Shown: one piece after another, positions 14,995 through 24,183 of the stretch
Layout of the letters: the number at the start of each line of letters is the position of its first letter
Numbering within the stretch: position 1 is the stretch's first letter
Origin: Candidatus Gastranaerophilales bacterium
GTDB taxonomy: Bacteria > Cyanobacteriota > Vampirovibrionia > Gastranaerophilales > Gastranaerophilaceae
Length of the DNA: 33,443 nt
Direction of reading: 5' to 3'
NCBI GenBank assembly: GCA_024695865.1
Contig: JAILHI010000047.1
Coordinates: forward strand, 1-33,443
Made by a program: the position numbers and the translations under genes
Notes under the pieces: model-generated
The model's input: only the letters and a program-made list of their open reading frames with translations
Told to the model about the DNA's origin: nothing
Database searches by the model: none

Positions 14995-17352
14995 ATGAAA
15001 ATCGATAACTTTTTAAAACTGAGCGCAGTAATCTTCTTAATAGGTGTCGGACACATCTCTTCCGCCGCCGATACAACAATAGACTTTTTAAGAAATCAGG
15101 CTTTTGAAAACAAACTCTATCAAAAGCCCGAAGCAAGAGAAGTAACGCTGTTTGACAAAACATCAAAAAAAGACCAAAAGAAATCCAAGAAAAAAATTGA
15201 AGTCGAACATTTAAACGGCGATGCTGCACCCGAAGAAATAAATATTACGGACAAAGAATTTATCGAAAAATATAAAAAGGCTTCAAACAAAAAAATAAGA
15301 AGAAAACAAATCGACATAACAATTCAAAAGAGCGGAGATACTCAGGAAAATTTATCGGAAGAAAAAAACAAACTGACCGATGATGCTGATACTCAGGAAG
15401 ATGAAAGTTCTATAACAAAAGACCCTTCCAACAAAAAATTATTTTCAAAATTTTTCAAAAAGAAAAAAGCAAAAAATGAAAAAGAAGAACAATCTGCCGT
15501 TACACCCTCAAACTTACTTTTAACGGCTGATGTTACGGATTACTATCCCGAAAGAAACGAAATCGAGGCAATCGGTAATGCAAAACTTGAAATTACGGGC
15601 GAAGATTTTGAACTCTACGGCGACAAAATCGTTTTCAACCACGATACAAACTGCATTAGAGCCTACAACAACGTAAAAATAGTTAAGGGCGAAAACGTTA
15701 CGGCGGGCGATTTTATCAATATGGACTTAAATATTGCTCACGGCTGGATACAAAAACCCGTATCTTCCAACTATTCAATCCGTATTAAAGCAAACGAAGC
15801 CTACGTTTATCCCGATAAAATCGAAGAATACGAAGGTGTTGCAAACATAACGGAAGATAAAAGAATTGAAGTCGGAAGCGGCGGCTATGCAAGTTTATTA
15901 AAACTTATGGAATCCAATCTCGGTGAAGCATATCTTCCGAAACCAGAGCCCACAGCGTTGAATTTCAAGGTTAAAGATATTAACGTTGAATCAAAAGAAG
16001 GACATAACGTCATAACAATGAAAAATGTCGGCATATACTACAAAAAATTCAGAATGGGTGTACTGCCAAGTATGAAACTTGTAACCGACAAAGAACAAAC
16101 AATGATGCAGACAAACCTTCCCGAAATAGGAAGCGATACCAATATGGGTATGTACTTTGGGCCGTCTATTGTTTTAAACACACCCCTGTCATCAACTTTA
16201 AAAATATCACCTTTGATTATGTACTCTCAGGACGAAAGTAAATTCGGCATAGGCGGTGCTGCCGTATTTATGAGCGGAAGCAACGTAACAGAAATGTCTT
16301 ACGGCAGTGCCGAAAACAAATTCATGTTAAGAGGTTATCAAAAAATTACCCCGAAAGTTAACCTGAATTATTCTCAAAACACATACATTTCACAATGGTT
16401 CTTGGGATACAGACGTCCTATGTACTCTGCGGAACTTGAATTTTCCGATAATATGTTCATAAAAGATTTAGGCGTAAGTTTTGAACAACGTTTATCGGGC
16501 GGTGTGTATTCGGATTACGGAAGAATCAGAAAAATGGCTGAAGGCCGCTTACGCTGGATGACACAACTCCAAAAGACCCTTTATTCCTATACAAACAATG
16601 CAAATACCTTTAACATGAAATTCGGATTAATAGGTCAGACCTCACTTTCTCAATACACCTCGGGCGACACTTTTGCAATTGTCCGTATAGCACCGACTCT
16701 GACAACCACTTACAGAGGCTGGACTCAAAACATTATGTATTTCCAATCGGGAGCAGCAGGCAGAACGCCGTTCATCTTTGATGATTACTATTACGGAAAA
16801 TCAAATTTACAGATATTTGAATCTCTCAGACTTAACAAATACATAAGCATAGGCTATCTGGCATCAATGGCGCTCGGCGGAAAAGAAACCTACTATTCGG
16901 GCAGATATAACCCCGGAACAAGAGATTTCTTACAGGAAAACATGTTCCTTGTCAGCATCGGCCCCGATGAAGCAAAAGTCACCATAACATACGATGCTTA
17001 CAGAAAAGCAACGGCAGTTTATTTCTCAATGCTCCTCGGCTCTAAAGATATGGATATTGCCTTCAAAAAAGCAACTATCCAAAACCCTGATACTTTAATG
17101 AACGAAAACAAAAAAATACCTGTCATAAAGAATACGTTTAACAAAATAAGATACAAAATCTTCCCGTTAACAGACCCGTCCTTTGACAGAACGAAGGATT
17201 TATATCCTCAGGAAAAACCCACAAAAGAACAAATGGACGAACTTGATAAAATGATTGAAGAAGAAGACGATAAACAATTAAAAGAACAACTGAGAAATCA
17301 GTTAAATCCCCTTCTTCAAAATCAGGAACGAATGAAAGACAACAGAATGTAA
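14995..17352 (+). CDS. LPS-assembly (LptD/OstA)-like outer-membrane protein
   Basis: The 785 residues begin with a signal peptide ending near SSAAD (22-25). A Lys/Glu/Asp-rich low-complexity region follows (about 35-160). An OstA/LptA-type beta domain (about 165-300) shows ERNEIEAIGNAKLEI and GDKIVFNHDT. A long region with alternating aromatic and polar residues (about 330-690) looks like an outer-membrane barrel. The last 75 residues are highly charged and probably helical, unlike typical LptD, which ends close to the final barrel strand. LptD inserts lipopolysaccharide into the outer leaflet. That role is inferred here from the domain order. An AAGGA precedes the ATG. Confidence 0.8.
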   Translation: MKIDNFLKLSAVIFLIGVGHISSAADTTIDFLRNQAFENKLYQKPEAREVTLFDKTSKKDQKKSKKKIEVEHLNGDAAPEEINITDKEFIEKYKKASNKKIRRKQIDITIQKSGDTQENLSEEKNKLTDDADTQEDESSITKDPSNKKLFSKFFKKKKAKNEKEEQSAVTPSNLLLTADVTDYYPERNEIEAIGNAKLEITGEDFELYGDKIVFNHDTNCIRAYNNVKIVKGENVTAGDFINMDLNIAHGWIQKPVSSNYSIRIKANEAYVYPDKIEEYEGVANITEDKRIEVGSGGYASLLKLMESNLGEAYLPKPEPTALNFKVKDINVESKEGHNVITMKNVGIYYKKFRMGVLPSMKLVTDKEQTMMQTNLPEIGSDTNMGMYFGPSIVLNTPLSSTLKISPLIMYSQDESKFGIGGAAVFMSGSNVTEMSYGSAENKFMLRGYQKITPKVNLNYSQNTYISQWFLGYRRPMYSAELEFSDNMFIKDLGVSFEQRLSGGVYSDYGRIRKMAEGRLRWMTQLQKTLYSYTNNANTFNMKFGLIGQTSLSQYTSGDTFAIVRIAPTLTTTYRGWTQNIMYFQSGAAGRTPFIFDDYYYGKSNLQIFESLRLNKYISIGYLASMALGGKETYYSGRYNPGTRDFLQENMFLVSIGPDEAKVTITYDAYRKATAVYFSMLLGSKDMDIAFKKATIQNPDTLMNENKKIPVIKNTFNKIRYKIFPLTDPSFDRTKDLYPQEKPTKEQMDELDKMIEEEDDKQLKEQLRNQLNPLLQNQERMKDNRM

Positions 17353-17370
17353 TCGTAAAAGCAGGGAACA

Positions 17371-18087
17371 ATGAGCAAAAATCTTTTAATAGTTGATGAT
17401 GATACAGATATTAGAGAACTTTTGGAATTTGACCTGTCCCAAAGCGGTTATACCGTTGACACGGCAAAAGACGGTGCGGAAGGACTGCAAAAAGCATTAA
17501 ACAACTGTTATGATTTGGTTTTGCTCGATGTAATGATGCCCAAAATGAACGGTTTTGATGTCTGCAAAAACATTAAAGCCCACAAACCCGATTTGCCTGT
17601 CCTTATGCTAACCGCAAAGGGTACAATCGCAGATAAAACAGACGGGTTTAATTCGGGTGCGGAAGATTATATCGTAAAACCCTTTGATATTCAGGAAGTC
17701 CTTTTAAGAGTACGTGTTTTGTTGAGAAGAAGCGGTTCTTCCGACAACAAATCGCCCGCCAAAGTAAAAGAAATTTTAAAAGTCGGCGATATCGAACTGT
17801 TTCCCGATTACCTCGAAACAACAATTAAAGACAAAAAAATAAAATTAACCCCGACGGAATTTGAAATTTTGTACTGCCTGATGCAGCATTTTGACACTTC
17901 GGTTACACTTGCCGTCCTTTTAAATGAAGTCTGGGGCTATGACAGCGACGAGGACGTCAGAATGTTAAGAGTCCACGTCGGCGGATTAAGACAAAAAATC
18001 GAAGAAAATCCGAAACACCCCGTTTATCTGCAAACAGTTACCAATGTCGGTTACAAACTCACACCGTTTACAAAGGACGAAGATTGA
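17371..18087 (+). CDS. OmpR-family response regulator
   Basis: A 238-residue two-component regulator. The receiver domain (1-120) has the acidic pocket D9-D11, phosphoacceptor D53 (LLDVMMPKMNG), T81 and K103. The winged-helix DNA-binding domain (about 135-235) contains KLTPTEFEILYCL and RMLRVHVGGLRQKIEENP, followed by VTNVGYKL. It resembles cyanobacterial RpaB/PhoB-type regulators. The kinase gene overlaps its stop, so the two are a cognate pair. Their place behind the peptidase and LptD-like genes suggests envelope sensing. Orthology to RpaB is not established. Confidence 0.93.
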   Translation: MSKNLLIVDDDTDIRELLEFDLSQSGYTVDTAKDGAEGLQKALNNCYDLVLLDVMMPKMNGFDVCKNIKAHKPDLPVLMLTAKGTIADKTDGFNSGAEDYIVKPFDIQEVLLRVRVLLRRSGSSDNKSPAKVKEILKVGDIELFPDYLETTIKDKKIKLTPTEFEILYCLMQHFDTSVTLAVLLNEVWGYDSDEDVRMLRVHVGGLRQKIEENPKHPVYLQTVTNVGYKLTPFTKDED

Positions 18088-19790
18088 AAAGACGAAGAAG
18101 ACTAAAAATTTTCAAACCGCACAGGTTAAAAATAGTTGAACAGGTAATCGTTGTTGCGCTGTTTTCAATCATAATTCCGCTTATTGTAACGGGCATAATC
18201 GTAAACAACATTAACAGACAGGCTTTGACAAGAGAACTCGGAAAATTAAACCAAAACCTCGCTGAAACCGTTGATGAAAACATTTACGGTATGTATGAAT
18301 CTGATAACGCAAAAATCAAAGATATCGCTGTTTTTATCAAATACTTAAACAACGACAACATCGACAAATATCTGACTTCCGTTTCCAAAAATTCAAACGT
18401 TTTTTCCTCGCTGAAAATCGAAAAACATTCAAAAAATAATCTTCCGATTTATATAAAGAATGCCCCCTATCTCAATCCCGAAACAAGAGAAGTTACTGTT
18501 GTAGAACCTCTTGGAAACGACAAATTCCTAGTCGGCATAATGAAAAACGATTACACCTTGCAGCAGGTTTTCAAAAATATTAACGACAATATCCGCCAGA
18601 TTTTTGTTCTTTCGGAAAGCGGAAAATTACTTTTTTCTCTGAATTATAACGACAAGGATTTTCAGGAAATCTATAATATTCTGCCTGATAACGTTGCCCC
18701 CGGTATTTCGGCATACATAGGCGAAAAAGAAAATCAGCCCGTTGTTTACAGAAAAATGCAATGGTCGGGCATTGTAATCATAGTAAACACTCCCGAAGTA
18801 ATTGTCGAAAACTCGGTTTACACACCTGCATGGAAAATCTTTATAGCAATGCTTGTGTCCTCAATCGCAAGTATTCTTTTCATAAGTCTGTACGTCTATT
18901 ACCTTTACATCAACATAAGACAGTTATTTAAAGGAATTATCGCCCTCACAAAAGGTAACTATTCAAGAAAAATAAGACTTTTAAAAAACATTTTAACCCC
19001 CTATGAAATTGTCTTTCTTGCAAATGAGTTCAACAAAGCCGCTGACGAAATTAATTTATCCTACTCAAAACTTGCACAACAAAACAAAGAACTTGAAATA
19101 ATGGATAAATTCCGTTCAAACCTCATAGACACGGTAAGCCACGAGTTCAGAACACCGCTGACAAGTATTCAGGGCTATACATCAAGACTTATGCGCCACG
19201 ACATCAAAATCGATGAAGCAACATTAAACAAGTCTTTGAAAATAATAAAACGTCAAAGTGAACGTTTGAGCAGAATGGTGGAAGATTTGCTCGTTATCCC
19301 CGATATCGAAGGCTCAAAAATTGCGCTGAACAAGGAACCCGTAAATGTCGCCGATGCGCTTGAAATAACTCTGTTATCCGTTAAAAATATAGAAAACAGA
19401 GAAGTTATCAACAACGCATCAGACAAAGAAATATATGTTTATGCGGATAAAGACAGGTTTGAACAGATTTTGATAAACCTTATCGAAAATGCCAACAAAT
19501 ACGGCATTGAAGGCACACCACTCACAATTGATATGATTAAGGTTAAAAACAAAGTTACAATCATAATGAAAAATTATGCCGAATATATCGATAAAAATAC
19601 AGTAAAAAAACTTTTTGAAAAATTTGTACGGCTTGATGACCAAACGACAAGAACGACAAGAGGAACGGGACTCGGTTTGTACATAGTAAAAGGTCTTTTG
19701 CAGGCAATGAACGGAAATATTTTCATAAAATCAACCCAAAACAACGAATTTTATACCTACGTTGTACTTCCGGCAGGTGAAGAAGAATGA
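18084..19790 (+). CDS. Membrane sensor histidine kinase
   Basis: A 568-residue kinase. TM1 (about 18-42) and TM2 (about 248-277) enclose a roughly 200-residue extracytoplasmic sensor that looks Cache-like. A HAMP-like linker follows, then the HisKA box with phosphoacceptor H353 (SHEFRTPLTSIQGY). The ATP-binding domain shows the N box (ILINLIENANKYG) and G box (GTGLGLYIVKGL). The start is TTG at 18084, overlapping the regulator stop in TTGA, with AAGGA upstream. The next in-frame Met is near residue 72, so a later start would lose TM1. Its stop overlaps the tadA start in ATGA. Confidence 0.92.
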   Translation: MKRRRRLKIFKPHRLKIVEQVIVVALFSIIIPLIVTGIIVNNINRQALTRELGKLNQNLAETVDENIYGMYESDNAKIKDIAVFIKYLNNDNIDKYLTSVSKNSNVFSSLKIEKHSKNNLPIYIKNAPYLNPETREVTVVEPLGNDKFLVGIMKNDYTLQQVFKNINDNIRQIFVLSESGKLLFSLNYNDKDFQEIYNILPDNVAPGISAYIGEKENQPVVYRKMQWSGIVIIVNTPEVIVENSVYTPAWKIFIAMLVSSIASILFISLYVYYLYINIRQLFKGIIALTKGNYSRKIRLLKNILTPYEIVFLANEFNKAADEINLSYSKLAQQNKELEIMDKFRSNLIDTVSHEFRTPLTSIQGYTSRLMRHDIKIDEATLNKSLKIIKRQSERLSRMVEDLLVIPDIEGSKIALNKEPVNVADALEITLLSVKNIENREVINNASDKEIYVYADKDRFEQILINLIENANKYGIEGTPLTIDMIKVKNKVTIIMKNYAEYIDKNTVKKLFEKFVRLDDQTTRTTRGTGLGLYIVKGLLQAMNGNIFIKSTQNNEFYTYVVLPAGEEE

Positions 19791-20212
19791 ATTTTATGAG
19801 GGAAGCCGTAAATATCGCAAAACAATCGGGTGAAGATTTGCCGATTGGTGCGGTTATTGTAAAAAACGGGAAAATTATATCAGCCTTTCACAACGAAAAG
19901 GAAGCAAAAAAAGAATCCTCTGCTCATGCGGAAATGCTTGCCCTGCAAGATGCCCAAAGAAAATTAAAAACCTGCATTTTAGAGGACTGCGAAATATATG
20001 TAACCCTCGAGCCCTGTCCGATGTGTGCGTGGGCAATAATTCAGGCAAAAATCAAAAAAGTTTATTTTGGCGCTTATGACACATTATACGGGGCTTTTGG
20101 CTCTGTTACCGATTTGAGAAAATTGGCAAACAGCAAAACGGAGGTTATCGGAGGCTTATCGGAAGAAGAATGTTCAACACTAATCAAAGAGTATTTCAAA
20201 AAGATAAGATAA
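19787..20212 (+). CDS. tadA: tRNA-specific adenosine deaminase
   Basis: Deaminates A34 to inosine in the tRNA-Arg anticodon so that one tRNA reads several codons. The 141 residues match the family. Zinc and catalytic residues are H47 and E49 (AHAEM) and C77 and C80 (EPCPMCAWAI). The motif YDTLYGAFGSVTDLR near 97-111 is typical of TadA. Its ATG overlaps the kinase stop by 4 bp, and the gene after it begins 43 bp before its own stop. A later ATG at residue 4 is possible, but the overlap favours the first. Confidence 0.93.
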   Translation: MNFMREAVNIAKQSGEDLPIGAVIVKNGKIISAFHNEKEAKKESSAHAEMLALQDAQRKLKTCILEDCEIYVTLEPCPMCAWAIIQAKIKKVYFGAYDTLYGAFGSVTDLRKLANSKTEVIGGLSEEECSTLIKEYFKKIR

Positions 20213-20961
20213 AAGAACTTTTGGATAAATATGCAAAAGAGTACGATACGGCTGATTTTATAAAAAATGACCCGTCAAAATTTATACATCTCTATCAAGA
20301 TAAACAAAGTATTGAAATTGCAGGCTTTATCGCCTCTATGTTTGCCTACGGAAAAAGAGAACTTTTTATCAAAAAACTTGAAACCTTTTTGACAAAAGAT
20401 AAAAATTTGGCAGATTTTATTAAAAATTTTGATGAAAACGACGAAATTTTACAAAATTTTGATTACAGATTTTCAAAAGGTATCGATTTTCTTCAGATTT
20501 TAAAAATTCTGCAAAAACTTGAAAACGAAAAAGAAAGTTTAGGCTCGCTTTTTGAATACTGTTACGGGCGGCAAAAGACCGTTTTGAGCATGCTGCAGGG
20601 TGTTACCGACTATTTTTATTCAAATGTAACAATGAAGATAACTCAGGGTTTTTATCACCTTTTGCCCAATCCCTCAAAAGGCGGCGCAATGAAAAGAATG
20701 AATATGATGTTGAGGTGGTTTATCAGAAAATCTCCCGTTGATGTCGGCATTTGGACGTTTATGGACACATCGGAACTTATAATACCGCTCGATGTTCATG
20801 TCGGCAACATTTCAAGACAAATCGGACTTCTTACGAGAAAAAATAACGATATGAAGAGTGCCGTGGAAATTACGGAAAACCTCAAACAGTTTGACAAAAA
20901 CGACCCCGTGAAATACGATTTTGCCCTGTTCGGAATAGGGGTAAACGGGGATAAAATTTAA
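20170..20961 (+). CDS. TIGR02757-family protein (DUF2400)
   Basis: The 263 residues match my memory of the TIGR02757/DUF2400 family of unknown function. Recognisable parts are the N-terminal KIKELLDKYAKEYD, then GFIASMFAYGKRELF, RWFIRKSPVDVGIW and LDVHVGNISRQIGLL, and a C-terminal DPVKYDFALFGIGV. The family has a helical fold that resembles HhH-GPD DNA glycosylases in its C-terminal half. I treat that as a remote resemblance. The ATG at 20170 gives an unusual 43-bp overlap with tadA. Moving the start beyond tadA would lose conserved N-terminal residues. GGAAGAAG directly before the ATG is a possible ribosome site. It is the last gene of the operon. Confidence 0.8.
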   Translation: MFNTNQRVFQKDKIKELLDKYAKEYDTADFIKNDPSKFIHLYQDKQSIEIAGFIASMFAYGKRELFIKKLETFLTKDKNLADFIKNFDENDEILQNFDYRFSKGIDFLQILKILQKLENEKESLGSLFEYCYGRQKTVLSMLQGVTDYFYSNVTMKITQGFYHLLPNPSKGGAMKRMNMMLRWFIRKSPVDVGIWTFMDTSELIIPLDVHVGNISRQIGLLTRKNNDMKSAVEITENLKQFDKNDPVKYDFALFGIGVNGDKI

Positions 20962-20973
20962 TCTTTGACGGGC

Positions 20974-23337
20974 TTATCCGAGAATATACTTATATAATTC
21001 AACCTTCGACAAATTACACAAGTTGCAGACGTGGCGGTAATATTCACCGTAGTCCTTTTCAAAATCCGCATAATATTTGTTTTTCAACAATTTTTCTTTC
21101 GGCATCGGAACGAATTTATCGATTTTCAGTTCCCCGTCTTTTATATCACAGTCAATCATGCCCGTGTCTTTAAAAACCTTAACCGCACTCATCAAAATTG
21201 CTTCATCAAAATTCAGCGCCTTTACAAAGTCAAAGATTTCAGCCTTTCCGCCTTTGTTTTTAAACGCATAATTCATCATGCCCGCAATCTTTGATAAAAC
21301 AATATCGGCATTTTCAGACGGCAAATCAATCTTCATAAAAAGAAGTTTTTTGGGGCTGATTTTCAAAAGATTTTTAAGAAAAGCCAATGACGGCGGAATT
21401 TCGGCAAAAATAATCATATCCGAGTTTTCGGGAAGATTTTGTCTGTTAAAAACGTATTCCTGTCCGATATTTTCCTCAAAAATTTCTTTAACCAAAAAAC
21501 TGTTTTCTGCAAAAATTGCAACAGATGTTTTTGTTTGCTGAAGAAAATCATAGATTTTGTCAAAACCGCCTTTTTGATATCGGCAATCTAAAATTTTTGT
21601 TTTTCCCTCGTTTTGTTTTTCAGCAATTAACTCGGGCAGTTGAAAATCTTTTATAAGAAGTTGAACCCCGCCTGAAAAATCGTTATAAGAAGGGGTAAAG
21701 GCAATATTTATTTTATCATTCTTCTGTCCGTCAAATGACGATGTTTTCCATTTGATACAATCGAGCATACAACCGTTTTCACTGCGGCAGGTAAATTTCA
21801 GGTGATTTTTATCATCCCCGATAAACCTGTAATCCGCAATTTTAACATTTTCTACGGCAAAAACGGGAGAAGGATTAGAAGCCCCGCAGGGCTGCAGTGC
21901 CTCTACCGCCTGAAGCAGATTTACCGTAACGTCCTGCGGCTCAAGTTTTAAATCGATGTTCAGAATATTCGGCAAAACATCACCGCCTGTTTGACGAAGA
22001 ACAGTATTATTTATAGCCTCTCTGACTTTTTCAAAAGTAACTTTTGTTCCGTCAAAAGAAAAACCGCCCGCAAATTCATGCCCGCCGTAACCATCAAAAA
22101 GTTCCCCGTTTTCATTAAGAATATCGAAAATATTTACGCCCTGAAGCCCTCTGCAAGAACAGCGGTACATATTGCCGTCTTTTTTCATCACAAAAGCGGG
22201 TTTTCCGTATTTTTCCACAAGTTTGCTTGCCGATAAACCAATTATGCCGACATGCGCCTGTTCGTCAAAAATAACTATCGAATGTGTGTATAACTCGGGG
22301 TTTTCGGCAATAATTTTTTCCGCCCGTTCAAACGCTTCTTCGCACATTCTTTGACGGTCGGAATTGATGTCATTTAATTTCTTGGTTATTGTGTCTATTT
22401 CCGCAATATCGTCCGAAACCAAAAGTTGAAAAGCAATATCCGCTCTTTCAAGTCTGCCCGTTGCATTTATTCTCGGCACCGCCGTAAAAGCAATTGTTTC
22501 CGTTGTTATTTTTGAAAAATCTTTTATATCCGCATTTTCAAAAAGTCTTGTAATACCTTTATTGACTTTATTTTTTATTGCATTAATGCCGTCAAAGGCG
22601 AGCCGTCTGTTTTCGCTGATTAACGGCACTATATCACCAATGGTGCCCAATGCCGCTATCGGTGTTAATTCCTGTATGTAATCCTCCTGCTTAAAGGCTT
22701 TCAATATCGCCGAAGCAAGTTTATAGGCTATTCCCGCACCCGATAAGGCGCAAAGACTTTCAATCTCGGAAGCCGACAAATCCTCCGACAAAACATTTTG
22801 AGCCTTAGGATTAATTATGGCATACGCTTCGGGCAATTCAGCAGGTGCTTCGTGGTGGTCGGTAATAATAACATCTGTTCTTAACGACTTTGCAAGTTTA
22901 ACCTCTGCAAGATTTGAAATACCGCAATCTACGGTAATAATTAACTTTGCTCTCTGTTTTGAAATAAGGTTAACTATTGCAGAGTTATTAAGACCGTGAC
23001 TTTCAGAATCTCTGTCGGGCAAATAATACCCCGCATTCGCACCGATTTTAGTCAAAGCCTTATACATCACGGCAGTGCTTGTAACACCATCAGTGTCAAA
23101 GTCGCCGTAAACTATTATTTTTTCGGACTTTTCTACCGCCTGTTGAATACGTTTTAAAACTTTTTCGGCATCAACAAATACGGAAAAAGGCGAATATTTC
23201 TGTTTTTCAGGGTTTAAAAAAACTTCTGCCTTTTCGTCCGTATCAATATTTCTGATTGCCAAAAGATTTGCAAGAATCGGATTTGTTTTAGCCAAACTCA
23301 AACTGCAGGTCTTTTCGGCATATTTCCAGGTCTTCAT
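20974..23337 (-). CDS. recJ: Single-stranded-DNA exonuclease RecJ
   Basis: 5'-3' exonuclease acting on single-stranded DNA in recombination and mismatch repair. The DHH phosphoesterase core has YGDFDTDGVTST (D79, D81, D83), VDCGI with D137, and DHH at 160-162. The DHHA1 motif GYGGHEFAGGFSF follows later. An OB-like nucleic acid-binding region comes next. At 787 residues it exceeds the about 570 of E. coli RecJ. The extra C-terminal 220 residues, from about 565, resemble the extension of Firmicutes and cyanobacterial RecJ. Its ATG overlaps the preceding acidic-protein stop in ATGA, so translation is coupled. Confidence 0.95.
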   Translation of the reverse strand: MKTWKYAEKTCSLSLAKTNPILANLLAIRNIDTDEKAEVFLNPEKQKYSPFSVFVDAEKVLKRIQQAVEKSEKIIVYGDFDTDGVTSTAVMYKALTKIGANAGYYLPDRDSESHGLNNSAIVNLISKQRAKLIITVDCGISNLAEVKLAKSLRTDVIITDHHEAPAELPEAYAIINPKAQNVLSEDLSASEIESLCALSGAGIAYKLASAILKAFKQEDYIQELTPIAALGTIGDIVPLISENRRLAFDGINAIKNKVNKGITRLFENADIKDFSKITTETIAFTAVPRINATGRLERADIAFQLLVSDDIAEIDTITKKLNDINSDRQRMCEEAFERAEKIIAENPELYTHSIVIFDEQAHVGIIGLSASKLVEKYGKPAFVMKKDGNMYRCSCRGLQGVNIFDILNENGELFDGYGGHEFAGGFSFDGTKVTFEKVREAINNTVLRQTGGDVLPNILNIDLKLEPQDVTVNLLQAVEALQPCGASNPSPVFAVENVKIADYRFIGDDKNHLKFTCRSENGCMLDCIKWKTSSFDGQKNDKINIAFTPSYNDFSGGVQLLIKDFQLPELIAEKQNEGKTKILDCRYQKGGFDKIYDFLQQTKTSVAIFAENSFLVKEIFEENIGQEYVFNRQNLPENSDMIIFAEIPPSLAFLKNLLKISPKKLLFMKIDLPSENADIVLSKIAGMMNYAFKNKGGKAEIFDFVKALNFDEAILMSAVKVFKDTGMIDCDIKDGELKIDKFVPMPKEKLLKNKYYADFEKDYGEYYRHVCNLCNLSKVELYKYILG

Positions 23338-23879
23338 ACAGGTAATTTTCCGCCGCCGCCGAAGAATTTATTATTATCGTCGTTATTTTTGAAGGAAGAA
23401 AATCCGAAACCATCGTCATCGTTTTCTTCTTCATCTTCATCTTCAAGTTCCATATCTTCATCTTCGTCGTCATCGATGCTGTCCATAAAATCATCGTCAT
23501 CATCGTCAAAGAAATCCGCTTCATCGGGAGATTGTTTGATTGAATTAACGACCATTTTCGCCATATTAACGGCAACTTCGGACTGCACATTTTGTTCTGA
23601 ATTTTCAAGCATATTTATCGCTACCCTCAAAGTTTTATCTATATCATACCAACGGTTGTGTCCCTGATTAACAAGGCCTTCATCAACTGCGTTTATAATT
23701 TCTTCGACACCCGAATACTCACTGTATTCAATATTGTGTTCAATGATAATCTTGATAATATTCAATGCAACCTGAATCTGCGTCGCATCGTCGGAATGTT
23801 CAAGAGTTTCCATAGAACGTGACAAAACAGGGTCTTTATCATACCAGCGTCTTATTTTTTTACTGTATTCTTCACGCAT
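23334..23879 (-). CDS. Acidic RWYD-repeat protein of unknown function
   Basis: I chose the ATG at 23879 (181 residues), which follows AAGGAAAGG. An in-frame TTG eight codons upstream would overlap fixX. The protein contains two copies of a roughly 38-residue helical unit, at about 10-47 and 75-113. Both share the pattern RWYD-x-D-x2-L, then L-E-[HN]-S, then V-A-x-N. Residues about 118-157 are mostly Asp and Glu, and the end has a GGGG stretch. No known domain is recognised. ATGA overlap with recJ implies a fixed ratio of the two products. The acidic tail could mimic DNA or bind a basic partner, but this is speculation. Confidence 0.8.
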   Translation of the reverse strand: MREEYSKKIRRWYDKDPVLSRSMETLEHSDDATQIQVALNIIKIIIEHNIEYSEYSGVEEIINAVDEGLVNQGHNRWYDIDKTLRVAINMLENSEQNVQSEVAVNMAKMVVNSIKQSPDEADFFDDDDDDFMDSIDDDEDEDMELEDEDEEENDDDGFGFSSFKNNDDNNKFFGGGGKLPV

Positions 23880-23895
23880 TTGATACTGCCTTTCC

Positions 23896-24177
23896 TTAAC
23901 CAAGTTTATAAGTTATTCCGTAGTCGGAATTTGGATATTTCCATTCCAGAGAATGTTTGCTGCAGGCAATTCTGCAGGCACCGCATTCCAGACAATTTTC
24001 AAATTTAACCGTAAGTTGTTGTAAATCGTTGTTCCACTCGTAAACTCCCGCAGGACAAACGTAAAGACATGCTTTTTCGCCGCACTGCCTGCAATCCTGT
24101 ACCGCAGGTACAAGATGAGAGTCTGTATATGGTTTGCTTTTTACGGTTGATAATTTTTCGTCTGTGCTTTTTGCCAT
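23896..24177 (-). CDS. fixX: Ferredoxin-like protein FixX
   Basis: A 93-residue ferredoxin partner of the FixC quinone oxidoreductase. The first cluster motif is CRQCGEKACLYVCPAG (C-x2-C-x4-C-x3-CP) and the second is CLECGACRIAC. The YEW after CPAGV and the C-terminal tyrosine-rich end match FixX. E. coli FixX, as I recall it, has fewer cysteines and one cluster. This protein has enough for two [4Fe-4S] clusters. It starts six bases after the fixC stop. In ETF-quinone oxidoreductase the ferredoxin part is fused to the flavoprotein; here it is separate. Confidence 0.9.
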   Translation of the reverse strand: MAKSTDEKLSTVKSKPYTDSHLVPAVQDCRQCGEKACLYVCPAGVYEWNNDLQQLTVKFENCLECGACRIACSKHSLEWKYPNSDYGITYKLG

Positions 24178-24183
24178 ATTTGC

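Noticed and set aside
23389-23667. Serine-rich plus-strand open frame
   Set aside because: The serine runs are the reverse reading of the Asp codons in the acidic tail of the RWYD-repeat protein.
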